A DNA stretch of 29,437 nt from JANXZO01 sp964355115 (lineage in GTDB: Bacteria > Bacteroidota > Bacteroidia > Bacteroidales > FEN-979): positions 1-29,437 of the forward strand of contig CAYHCQ010000022.1 of the NCBI GenBank assembly GCA_964355115.1, read 5' to 3'. Below, in pieces: positions 1-7,436 of the stretch. A program made the position numbers and the translations under genes. How positions within the stretch are numbered: the stretch's first letter is position 1; every line of letters starts with the position of its first letter. The notes beneath the pieces were generated by a model. The model was not told the DNA's origin. It saw only the letters and a list, made by a program, of their open reading frames with translations, and did no database searches.

Positions 1-145
1 ATACGTGCCGGGTTGTCCGCCAAGGCCCGAGCAGATCATCGACGGCTTCATGAAAATCCAGGACCTGGTCGGCAAGGAGGAGCTGCGCCGGAGATATTCG
101 CAGGAATACAAAGACCTGCTAACCAAATATGGGATTCTTAAATAG
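1..145 (+). CDS. nuoB: NADH-quinone oxidoreductase subunit B, C-terminal fragment
   Basis: Only the last 47 codons are in the window (frame beginning at base 2, TAG stop at 143-145). They start with YVPGCPPRPEQ, the NuoB signature holding one of the cysteines that ligate iron-sulfur cluster N2, the last cluster before quinone. The rest is the usual helical C-terminus. NuoB belongs to the peripheral arm of complex I on the cytoplasmic face. Its stop overlaps the GTG start of nuoC by one base (TAGTG), which suggests translational coupling. nuoA and the rest of nuoB should lie just upstream. Identification is firm despite truncation because motif and gene order agree. Confidence 0.95.
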   Translation, partial: YVPGCPPRPEQIIDGFMKIQDLVGKEELRRRYSQEYKDLLTKYGILK

Positions 146-639
146 TGGACAACGCTTTAATCATCGACAAACTCTACAAACGTTTCAGCCACGATATTTT
201 CGAGGTGGATCCCGAGAAGGATATGCTGACGGTAACAGTGGCGCACCCGGTGATTCATGATGTGATGAGGTTCCTCAAAGAGAACGAACAGCTTAACTTC
301 ACCTTCCTCACCGATTTGTGCGGAATTCATTATCCCGACCGGGGACTCCCACTGGGAGTGATCTACCATCTGCACAACCTGGCGGAAAACAAACGGATAC
401 GTGTGAAGACTTTCGTGACTCTTACCGACCCATCTGTTTCCACAATAACAGACATCTTTTCGGCTGCCAACTGGATGGAACGTGAGACCTATGATTTTTA
501 CGGGATAATCTTTAAAGGTCATCCCAACCTTATCAGGATTTTGAATGTCGAATACATGGATTACTTCCCCATGCGCAAAGAGTACCCGCTTGAAGATGCC
601 ACACGGGAAGATAAAGATGATCGGTTTTTTGGCAGGTAA
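145..639 (+). CDS. nuoC: NADH-quinone oxidoreductase subunit C (30 kDa)
   Basis: A 164-residue peripheral-arm subunit that helps connect NuoB, NuoD and NuoI. The family signature ERETYDFYGIIFKGHPNL begins at about residue 112 and is followed by RILNVEYMDYFPMRKEYPLED, typical of the 30 kDa subunit C-terminus. nuoC and nuoD are separate genes here, not fused as in E. coli. The GTG start at 145 is chosen because it overlaps the nuoB stop by one base. The stop TAA (637-639) overlaps the nuoD ATG by one base in the same way (TAATG). Confidence 0.95.
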   Translation: MDNALIIDKLYKRFSHDIFEVDPEKDMLTVTVAHPVIHDVMRFLKENEQLNFTFLTDLCGIHYPDRGLPLGVIYHLHNLAENKRIRVKTFVTLTDPSVSTITDIFSAANWMERETYDFYGIIFKGHPNLIRILNVEYMDYFPMRKEYPLEDATREDKDDRFFGR

Positions 640-1820
640 TGAAAATGAACGAGCCTACTCCATATACAACGCTTAATCTTGGCCCGACCCATCCGGCTAC
701 GCACGGTATTTTCCAGAACGTGCTGAAGCTCGACGGGGAGACCATACTTGATGCTGAGCAGACTATCGGTTACATTCACCGTGCCTTTGAAAAGATTGCC
801 GAACACAGGCCCTATTACCAGGTTACCCCCCTCACCGACCGGCTCAATTACTGCTCTTCACCCATAAACAACATGGGATGGCACATGACGGTTGAAAAAC
901 TCCTGGGAATTCAAACCACCAAACGTATCGACTATCTCCGTATCATCCTCATGGAGCTGGCCCGCATTACCGACCATCTTGTCTGTAACAGCGTGATCGG
1001 GGTCGACAGCGGAGCACTCACCGGGTTTATTTATGTTTTCCAGGAGCGCGAAAAAGTATACGAAATCTACGAAGAGGTTTCGGGCGCACGGCTTACTACC
1101 AACATGGGACGCATCGGGGGGTTTGAAAGGGACTTGTCATTAAAGGCAGTGCAGAAGATCCGCGGTTTTCTCGACAACCTGCCCAGGGTACTGGAACAGT
1201 TCGAGAAGTTGCTCATGCGCAACCGCATCTTCATGGACCGCACCATCGGCGTAGGCCCCATCAGCGGAGAAAGGGCACTGAATTATGGCTTTACCGGTCC
1301 CAACCTGAGGGCCGCAGGCGTTGATTACGATGTTCGTGTGACCACACCCTACAGCTCATACAATGATTTCGAATTCACAATACCGATCGGCACCCAGGGC
1401 GACACTTACGACAGGTTCTGTGTTCGGCAGGAGGAACTCTGGCAAAGCCTGAAGCTGGTTCGCAGTGCCCTCGAAAACCTTCCGGAAGGCAGGTTTGCCG
1501 TGGATGTTCCGCAATTTGTTCTGCCGCCCAAAGAAGAGGTTTACAGCAAAATGGAGGCCCTGATATGGCATTTTAAGATCGTGATGGGCGAAATAGACGT
1601 GCCTGTCGGCGAAGTCTACCATTCAGTTGAAGGAGGCAACGGTGAACTCGGTTTTTACCTGGTCAGCGATGGTGGCAGAAACCCCTTCCGGCTTCATTTC
1701 CGCCGGCCCAGCTTCATTTACTACCAGGCATATCCCGAAATGATCAAAGGAGGAGTGCTTTCGGATGCAATCTTAACCATGAGCAGTATGAATGTAATTG
1801 CCGGAGAATTGGACGCGTAA
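639..1820 (+). CDS. nuoD: NADH-quinone oxidoreductase subunit D (49 kDa)
   Basis: A 393-residue quinone-site subunit. The N-terminus carries LGPTHPATHG (about residues 14-23), the conserved loop lining the quinone pocket. FERDLS, GERALNYGFTGPNLRAAG and the C-terminal MSSMNVIAGELDA are all typical of the 49 kDa family, which derives from [NiFe]-hydrogenase large subunits but has lost the metal ligands. Length is normal for a stand-alone NuoD. ATG at 639 overlaps the nuoC stop. An AT-rich 7-bp repeat patch follows the stop and separates it from nuoE. Confidence 0.96.
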   Translation: MKMNEPTPYTTLNLGPTHPATHGIFQNVLKLDGETILDAEQTIGYIHRAFEKIAEHRPYYQVTPLTDRLNYCSSPINNMGWHMTVEKLLGIQTTKRIDYLRIILMELARITDHLVCNSVIGVDSGALTGFIYVFQEREKVYEIYEEVSGARLTTNMGRIGGFERDLSLKAVQKIRGFLDNLPRVLEQFEKLLMRNRIFMDRTIGVGPISGERALNYGFTGPNLRAAGVDYDVRVTTPYSSYNDFEFTIPIGTQGDTYDRFCVRQEELWQSLKLVRSALENLPEGRFAVDVPQFVLPPKEEVYSKMEALIWHFKIVMGEIDVPVGEVYHSVEGGNGELGFYLVSDGGRNPFRLHFRRPSFIYYQAYPEMIKGGVLSDAILTMSSMNVIAGELDA

Positions 1821-1821
1821 C

Positions 1822-1870
1822 CAATTAATAATTAACAATTAACAATTAATAATTATTAACTATTCATTAT
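1822..1870. repeat. Degenerate 7-bp tandem repeat, nuoD-nuoE junction
   Basis: Seven consecutive 7-bp units: CAATTAA (1822), TAATTAA (1829), CAATTAA (1836), CAATTAA (1843), TAATTAT (1850), TAACTAT (1857) and TCATTAT (1864). The patch accounts for nearly all of the 60-nt gap between nuoD and nuoE. No spacers or longer unit are present. Confidence 0.85.
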
Positions 1871-1880
1871 TACTTAAAAA

Positions 1881-2450
1881 GTGTTGGATCATCATCTCTT
1901 TATAAAAGAAAACAAGGCTGTAGCTTTTTCTTCTGCTACGCTTGAAAAGATTAACCAGCTTACGGAGCGTTATCCTGCAGATCAGAAGAGATCTGTTTTG
2001 CTGCCGGTTTTACACATGGCACAGGAGGAGTTGGGCGGGTATCTTACCGTTGATATCATGGATTATGTTGCCTCATTGGTCGGTATTAAACCGGTAGAGG
2101 TTTACGAAGTTGCCACATTTTATTCGATGTTCTGGTTCGAAAAGGTTGGAAAATATATGCTGGAAGTCTGCCGCACCGGCCCATGCGCCATCTGCGGAGG
2201 CGAAAAGATCGCTGAATACCTGATGGAGAAACTTCAGATCAGAACAGGGGAGACCACGGCAGACGGGCTGTTTACACTGCGGGAAGTGGAGTGCCTCGGG
2301 GGATGTGGCTATGCTCCCGTAATGCAGGTGAATAACCAGTTTTACGAACACCTTACAAACGAAAAAATTGATACCATTCTCAGCAGCCTCAGGGATGATG
2401 CAGCGAATGAAATACCACGGGAAACAACATGGGCAGAACAATTCTCCTGA
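1881..2450 (+). CDS. nuoE: NADH-quinone oxidoreductase subunit E (24 kDa, [2Fe-2S])
   Basis: A 189-residue thioredoxin-fold subunit of the NADH dehydrogenase module. It carries the N1a [2Fe-2S] cluster. The four ligands are visible as C97-x4-C102 (CRTGPC) and C138-x3-C142 (CLGGC). The helical N-terminal domain, with VLPVLHMAQEELGGYL and EVYEVATFYSMF, is typical of the family. The start is probably GTG at 1881; a TTG follows directly at 1884, so the exact start is slightly uncertain. The 3' end overlaps the nuoF start by 22 nt, another sign of coupled translation in this operon. Confidence 0.94.
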   Translation: MLDHHLFIKENKAVAFSSATLEKINQLTERYPADQKRSVLLPVLHMAQEELGGYLTVDIMDYVASLVGIKPVEVYEVATFYSMFWFEKVGKYMLEVCRTGPCAICGGEKIAEYLMEKLQIRTGETTADGLFTLREVECLGGCGYAPVMQVNNQFYEHLTNEKIDTILSSLRDDAANEIPRETTWAEQFS

Positions 2451-3847
2451 CGAATATCGGTGTTCCGGGTATCCGGGATTTCGGTGTCTACCGTGCCCAT
2501 GGTGGTTATACCGCTGTGGAGAAGGGATTGCGCGACATGACACCGGCTCAGGTGGGGCAGGAGGTTACCCGGTCGGGTTTGCGCGGAAGGGGCGGAGCAG
2601 GATTTCCTACCGGGCTCAAGTGGAGTTTCCTCGACCGGAAAACAGGCAAACCCCGGTACCTGGTGTGCAATGCCGATGAGAGCGAGCCCGGGACTTTCAA
2701 GGATCGCTACCTGATGGAGAAAATTCCCCACCTGCTCCTCGAGGGATTGATCCTTTCAAGTTATGCACTGGGTGTGAATACATGTTATATTTACATCAGG
2801 GGGGAATTCAAGTACCTGGTCGGGGTCCTCGAAAAGGCCATCGGCGAGGCGCATCATAACGGATTCCTGGGACAAAACATCCTCGGCACCGGGTTTTCCC
2901 TGAATATTTATGTCCATCCCGGAGCCGGAGCATACATCTGTGGAGAGGAGACTGCCCTGCTCGAATCACTCGAGGGCAAGCGGGGAAACCCTCGTATCAA
3001 ACCGCCCTTCCCTGCGTTCAAGGGTCTGTATGGTTGTCCGACCGTTGTCAATAATGTGGAAACCCTCGCAACCGTTGGCCCTATCATATCCATGGGAGGC
3101 GATGAATATGCAAAAACCGGAAAGGGCAAGAGCACAGGCACAAAGCTTATCTCGGCCTGCGGAAATATCAACAAGCCAGGGGTATATGAGATTGAAATGG
3201 GTCTCCCGGTCGATGATTTTATCCATTCTCCCGACTCCTGCGGAGGAATTGCCGGCGGAAAACGGCTGTAGGCGGTTATCCCCGGCGGATCCTCTGTACC
3301 GATACTGCCAGCCAGCCTTATCCTGCGAACCCTTAACGGACAGAAGCGGCTGATGTCCTTTGAGTCGCTGGCCGATGGTGAATTTGTGAGCGGTTCCATG
3401 CTAGGCTCGGGCGGTTTCATCGTTTTTGATGAGGAGGCCTGCATTGTGCGAAACACCTGGAATCTTACGCGATTCTACAGGCATGAGTCATGCGGACAAT
3501 GCTCCCCCTGCCGCGAAGGAACCGGCTGGATGGAGAAAGTTCTTTACAGGATCGAACACGGATCGGGAAAGATGTCGGATATTGATCTCCTGGTTCGTGT
3601 TGCGAAAAACATCGAAGGAAACACCATTTGTCCGCTCGGCGATGCAGCAGCCTGGCCTGTAGCCAGCGCCATCAGGCATTTCCGGCACGAATTCGAGTAC
3701 CATGTTAAATTTCCACTGGAGGTTAATCACCCCCACACAGGATTGCCCTTACCAACACCCAAGATAGCTGTGCCTGATATCAAATCCCCGGTCACCGAAA
3801 CCGCTCCTCCTCCGGCCCATGTACCTGATCCAGCATCCCTGTCATGA
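2429..3847 (+). pseudogene. nuoF: NADH-quinone oxidoreductase subunit F, interrupted by an in-frame TAG
   Basis: NuoF binds NADH, FMN and cluster N3. The reading frame is continuous from ATG 2429 to TGA 3845-3847 (473 codons before the final stop is excluded) except for one TAG at 3269-3271, codon 281. The reading is ...GGIAGGKRL-stop-AVIPGGSS.... Relatives usually have Lys here, so one AAG-to-TAG change explains it. Upstream lies the FMN loop GRGGAGFPTGLKW (about 53-65). Downstream lie the N3 ligands C355, C358, C361 (SCGQCSPC) and C401. A 280-residue product would therefore lack N3. An internal ATG at 3353 could only give a 164-residue C-terminal piece. The C-terminus has an extra proline-rich tail. 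The ATG of nuoG overlaps the stop (ATGA). Sequence or assembly error, a real nonsense allele or readthrough are all possible. Confidence 0.9.
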
Positions 3848-4818
3848 TAAAAATAACCATAGATAATATCACAGTCGACGTTGAAGAGGGTACAACCATC
3901 CTTCAGGCGGCACGCATGATCGGAGGCAAAATTGTTCCGCCGGCCATGTGTTACTACTCTAAACTGAAGGGAACAGGAGGGAAATGCCGTACTTGCCTGG
4001 TTAAGGTGTCGCAGTCGTCGTCCAAAGATCCCCGTCCGATGCCCAAGCTGGCAGCGTCATGCAGCACGCCGGTACAGGATGGAATGGTGGTGCAGAACCT
4101 CACCTCCCCGGAGGTTCAGGAGGCACGTAAGGGTGTAGTAGAAATGCTCCTTGTCAACCATCCGCTCGACTGCCCTGTTTGCGACCAGGCCGGCGAATGC
4201 GACCTGCAGGACCTGAGCTTTAACTACGGCATGGAGGAGACCGCCACAGAAGAGGAGAGAAGGGAGTTCCCTGTTGTCGATATCGGCCCCTTCATCAAGC
4301 TCCACATGAATCGCTGCATCCTTTGTTACCGGTGTGTTTATGCGGCCGATCAGCTCACCGACGATCGTAAACACGGAGTGATGTACCGGGGCGATGTTTC
4401 CGAAATCAGCACCCTCATCGGAAATTCGATCAACAACGATTTTTCGGGCAACGTGATCGATGTTTGTCCGGTTGGCGCTCTTACCGACAAGACCTTCCGG
4501 TTTAAGAGCCGGGTCTGGTTTCTGAAACCCATGGATGCCCACCGCGACTGCCAGAAATGCAAGGGAAAGGTTACCGCCTGGATGTTCGGCAATGAGATTT
4601 ACCGCATTACCGGCCGCAAAGACAAATTCGGAGAGGTGGAGGAGTTCATCTGCAACGAATGCAGGTTTGAGAAAAAGGATCTGAACGACTGGACCATCGA
4701 AGGACCACGAAAAATAAAACGGCAATCTGTTATCTCGGCAAACCATTATGAAAAGATGGTTATCCCCTCGGTCATCAAGCCAATTGAGGGACAGATGGAG
4801 GCCGCGGAAAATGAATAA
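3844..4818 (+). CDS. nuoG: NADH-quinone oxidoreductase subunit G, short form
   Basis: A 324-residue protein matching only the N-terminal iron-sulfur part of NuoG (E. coli NuoG is about 900 residues). Visible ligands are C36, C48, C51 and C73 for the [2Fe-2S] cluster N1b; H106, C110, C113 and C119 for the His-ligated [4Fe-4S] N5; C158, C161, C164 and C208 for N4; and C236, C239, C270 and C273, a further four-cysteine site in the position of the Fe4S4 domain that opens the molybdopterin-oxidoreductase-like region. The long C-terminal domain is absent. The stop at 4816-4818 is followed by repeats and nuoH, with no leftover coding remnant, so this is a compact form and not a frameshift. Short NuoG proteins of this kind are, to my knowledge, common in Bacteroidota. 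Confidence 0.92.
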   Translation: MIKITIDNITVDVEEGTTILQAARMIGGKIVPPAMCYYSKLKGTGGKCRTCLVKVSQSSSKDPRPMPKLAASCSTPVQDGMVVQNLTSPEVQEARKGVVEMLLVNHPLDCPVCDQAGECDLQDLSFNYGMEETATEEERREFPVVDIGPFIKLHMNRCILCYRCVYAADQLTDDRKHGVMYRGDVSEISTLIGNSINNDFSGNVIDVCPVGALTDKTFRFKSRVWFLKPMDAHRDCQKCKGKVTAWMFGNEIYRITGRKDKFGEVEEFICNECRFEKKDLNDWTIEGPRKIKRQSVISANHYEKMVIPSVIKPIEGQMEAAENE

Positions 4819-4828
4819 ATGAATACTC

Positions 4829-4948
4829 GAACAATAGAACAATAGAACATTAGAATATTGATCAACGAACTATGAATATTGAAGTTAAATTATCAATTAT
4901 CAACTGTCAATTATCAATTATCAATTATCAATTATCAATTGTCAATTA
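4829..4948. repeat. Two tandem-repeat patches, nuoG-nuoH junction
   Basis: The 130-nt gap holds two patches. At 4829-4860 there are four 8-bp units: GAACAATA, GAACAATA, GAACATTA and GAATATTG. At 4893-4948 there are eight 7-bp units: TCAATTA, TCAACTG, four TCAATTA, TCAATTG and TCAATTA. The second patch ends at 4948, directly against the GTG start of nuoH at 4949. The 32 nt between patches are AT-rich with no recognisable feature. Confidence 0.88.
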
Positions 4949-5974
4949 GTGGTAACTGAGATTCTCTATAAAACTATTCTTTCGAGTCTGATCCTGGTGA
5001 TCAGCCTGGTTGTGGCGATGTATTCGACCCTGATCGAACGCAAGGTGGCCGGCTGGTTCCAGGACCGGCACGGGCCCAACCGGACCGGCCCGTGGGGACT
5101 TTTGCAGCCGCTGGCCGATGGGGTAAAGCTCTTTTTCAAAGAGGAGTTTATGCCCAATACCGCCGATAAGTTCCTCTATATCCTGGGCCCTTCGCTTACC
5201 ATGTTTATCGCTCTCCTCACCAGTGCCGCAATTCCCTGGGGGCCCGATATTGTAATTGCCGGGAAGACCTATGCATTGCAGGTGGCAGATATCAACATCG
5301 GCGTTCTCTATATCTTTGCCGTCCTCTCCATCGGAGTGTATGGCATCATGATAGGGGGATGGGCCTCCAACAACAAATATGCACTTCTCGGTGCGGTGCG
5401 CGCCTCTTCGCAGATGATCAGCTACGAACTGGCCATGAGCCTCTCCATTATCTCCATTGTAATGATGACCGGTTCGCTCAGCATGAATGAAATTGTGGCG
5501 CAGCAGCAGGGCTTCAACTGGAATGTATTCTACCAGCCGCTTGGCTTCCTTATTTTCCTGATCTGTGCATTTGCCGAAACCAACCGTTCCCCCTTCGACC
5601 TGCCCGAATGTGAAACTGAACTGGTAGGCGGTTATCATACCGAGTACAGCAGCATGAAACTGGGATTCTACCTCTTCTCCGAATATATCAACATGTTTAT
5701 TTCCGGAGCCGTGATGGCCACGCTCTTCCTGGGCGGATATCATTTTCCGTTTGTAGATAAACTGGGACTTTCACCCAATGTTTTTGCCTTCGTGAGCTTT
5801 ATGATATTTTTCACCAAGATCACATTTTTCGGGTTTATCTTTATGTGGATCCGGTGGACATTGCCCCGCTTCCGCTATGACCAGCTGATGCGGCTGGGAT
5901 GGAAATCACTCATTCCGCTGGCGATCCTCAATGTCGTTATAACAGGGGTGGTCATACTTGTCTTTATGAAATAA
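4949..5974 (+). CDS. nuoH: NADH-quinone oxidoreductase subunit H
   Basis: A 341-residue membrane subunit at the joint of the peripheral and membrane arms, forming part of the quinone channel. Family motifs are clear: ERKVAGWFQDRHGPNRTGPWG (first loop), LLQPLADGVKLFFKEEFMP, FAETNRSPFDLPECETELVGGYHTEYSS with its conserved acidic residues, and MWIRWTLPRFRYDQLMRLGWK near the C-terminus. About eight membrane helices can be seen. The start is GTG at 4949, immediately after a 56-bp heptamer repeat. No in-frame ATG lies nearby that would keep the first helix. Confidence 0.95.
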   Translation: MVTEILYKTILSSLILVISLVVAMYSTLIERKVAGWFQDRHGPNRTGPWGLLQPLADGVKLFFKEEFMPNTADKFLYILGPSLTMFIALLTSAAIPWGPDIVIAGKTYALQVADINIGVLYIFAVLSIGVYGIMIGGWASNNKYALLGAVRASSQMISYELAMSLSIISIVMMTGSLSMNEIVAQQQGFNWNVFYQPLGFLIFLICAFAETNRSPFDLPECETELVGGYHTEYSSMKLGFYLFSEYINMFISGAVMATLFLGGYHFPFVDKLGLSPNVFAFVSFMIFFTKITFFGFIFMWIRWTLPRFRYDQLMRLGWKSLIPLAILNVVITGVVILVFMK

Positions 5975-5980
5975 GGAACA

Positions 5981-6556
5981 ATGGAACCGTTAACAAATAG
6001 ATCGAAAGTAGTTTCCGACAAGAAGATGACCTTCCTGGAAAGGATCTATTTGCCTGCGATTTTCGGAGGAATGAAGATTACATTCGGCCATCTTTTCAGA
6101 AAGAAAACCACTGTTCAGTACCCTGAAGTGAAGCGGGAATTCTCAGATATCTATCGGGGAAAACATGTACTGAAACGCGACGACAAAGGAGCCGAACGCT
6201 GCACTGCCTGCGGACTCTGCGCGGTCGCTTGTCCGGCCGAAGCAATCACGATGGTGGCTGCCGAACGAAAGCCGGGCGAAGAGAATCTCTACCGGGAGGA
6301 GAAGTATGCAGCCGTTTACGAGATCAACATGCTGCGCTGCATCTTCTGCGGACTCTGCGAAGAGGCTTGCCCGAAAGAGGCGATTTTTCTCACACCGGAG
6401 ATCGTCAGTTCGGAGTATGACCGCGATAAGTTCATTTACGGGAAAGAGGAACTGGTTGAGCCCATGGATCCGCTAAAGCGCATCGATGTTGCCAAACGCC
6501 AGACACCGGAAGTGCTCAGGTTTAAAGAGGACAAAACAAAGAAACACAACAGGTAA
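5981..6556 (+). CDS. nuoI: NADH-quinone oxidoreductase subunit I (2x[4Fe-4S])
   Basis: A 191-residue ferredoxin-like subunit that carries clusters N6a and N6b between NuoG and NuoB. Two canonical motifs are visible: CTACGLCAVACPAEAI and CIFCGLCEEACPKEAI, each CxxCxxCxxxCP. The N-terminal stretch (IYLPAIFGGMKITFGHLF) is the amphipathic segment that contacts the membrane arm. The ATG at 5981 lies 6 nt after nuoH. The TAA stop is followed with no gap by the ATG of nuoJ. Confidence 0.95.
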   Translation: MEPLTNRSKVVSDKKMTFLERIYLPAIFGGMKITFGHLFRKKTTVQYPEVKREFSDIYRGKHVLKRDDKGAERCTACGLCAVACPAEAITMVAAERKPGEENLYREEKYAAVYEINMLRCIFCGLCEEACPKEAIFLTPEIVSSEYDRDKFIYGKEELVEPMDPLKRIDVAKRQTPEVLRFKEDKTKKHNR

Positions 6557-7057
6557 ATGTTTACGCAGTATATTTTCTTCTTTCTCACCGTAATGGCGCT
6601 TTACAGCGCGGTAATGGTGCTTGCCTCAAAAAAGCCGATCCACTCCGTGCTGTTCCTCACCATGACCTTCTTTGCCATAGCCGGACACTATGTACTGCTG
6701 AACGCCCAGTTCCTGGCGGTAGTTCATGTTATCGTTTACGCCGGTGCCATCATGGTGCTGTTCCTCTTTACCGTGATGCTTCTGAACCTCAACAACGACG
6801 AGCGGTCGCCGAAACCTTTCTGGACGAAGATAATGGTAAGTATTGCTGCCGGAATGCTGCTGCTGGTGTTTGTTGGCGTTTTCCGGAACTACGACATAAA
6901 ATCAGCAGCCGATCCCACACTTACGCAGATCGGACTGGTGAAAAACCTTGGGAGGATACTTTACAAAGAATACCTTTTACCCTTTGAAATATCGTCGGTG
7001 CTGTTTCTAACGGCAATGGTCGGCGCAGTGCTTCTGGGAAAGAAGGAGCAGATATGA
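6557..7057 (+). CDS. nuoJ: NADH-quinone oxidoreductase subunit J
   Basis: A 166-residue protein with about five membrane helices. It contains the family stretch AQFLAVVHVIVYAGAIMVLFLFTVMLLNL, the third helix whose pi-bulge is linked to coupling in complex I. The start ATG directly abuts the nuoI stop. The C-terminal helix (ISSVLFLTAMVGAVLLGKKE) is typical. The next gene, nuoK, starts 13 nt downstream. Confidence 0.94.
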   Translation: MFTQYIFFFLTVMALYSAVMVLASKKPIHSVLFLTMTFFAIAGHYVLLNAQFLAVVHVIVYAGAIMVLFLFTVMLLNLNNDERSPKPFWTKIMVSIAAGMLLLVFVGVFRNYDIKSAADPTLTQIGLVKNLGRILYKEYLLPFEISSVLFLTAMVGAVLLGKKEQI

Positions 7058-7070
7058 TATAAAAACTGAA

Positions 7071-7388
7071 ATGTCAACACTTCAAACATTACCGATTCAC
7101 TACTACCTGTTTTTCTGTTCAGTTTTATTCTGTATCGGGGTCCTTGGGGTGCTGATAAAAAGGAATGTGCTCATCATCCTCATGTCAATTGAGCTGATGA
7201 TCAATTCGATCAACCTGTTGCTGGCGGCATTCTCTGCCTACACCAACGATCCGGCCGGACAGATCTTCGTCTTCTTTATCATGGTGGTGGCGGCCGCAGA
7301 AGTGGCCATCGGACTTGCGATCGTGGTGCTCATCTATCGTACAACACATTCGCTGGATATTGATATACTCAATAAGTTAAAATGGTGA
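7071..7388 (+). CDS. nuoK: NADH-quinone oxidoreductase subunit K
   Basis: A 105-residue protein with three membrane helices, homologous to MrpC antiporter subunits. Two buried glutamates typical of the proton path are visible, in LIILMSIELMINSINLLL and VVAAAEVAIGLAIVVLIYR. Its last codons, AAA-TGG-TGA, are part of the 8-bp repeat that begins at 7382. The repeat therefore supplies the final Trp and the stop codon, and the C-terminus may have been reset by the repeat. Confidence 0.94.
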   Translation: MSTLQTLPIHYYLFFCSVLFCIGVLGVLIKRNVLIILMSIELMINSINLLLAAFSAYTNDPAGQIFVFFIMVVAAAEVAIGLAIVVLIYRTTHSLDIDILNKLKW

Positions 7389-7421
7389 AATGGTGAGATG
7401 GTGAAGTGATGAAATGGTGAA
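7382..7421. repeat. Degenerate 8-bp tandem repeat, nuoK-nuoL junction
   Basis: Five 8-bp units: ATGGTGAA (7382), ATGGTGAG (7390), ATGGTGAA (7398), GTGATGAA (7406) and ATGGTGAA (7414). The patch contains the nuoK stop and fills most of the gap before the nuoL ATG at 7437. Its reverse complement resembles the TTCACCAA repeat found inside nuoL at 7594-7633. Confidence 0.88.
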
Positions 7422-7436
7422 AAAAGCATTTAGAGA

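Noticed and set aside
3269..3271. Pyrrolysine or general recoding of TAG
   Set aside because: TAG ends nuoB, glyS and aspD in the same window at the expected protein ends, and no suppressor tRNA or pyl gene is seen.
3269..3355. Frameshift in nuoF
   Set aside because: The two open parts at 2429 and 3353 are in the same frame (924 nt apart, a multiple of 3), and the codons between them read as normal NuoF. Only a stop codon interrupts it.
4829..4948. CRISPR array or origin iterons
   Set aside because: Units of 7-8 bp with no spacers are too short for CRISPR. No DnaA boxes or replication genes lie nearby, and the same style of repeat occurs at many unrelated loci.
4946..5743. Long minus-strand open frames opposite nuoH, nuoG, nuoL, glyS and prs
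   Set aside because: They mirror conserved genes on the other strand and have no recognisable motifs, so they are antisense shadows.
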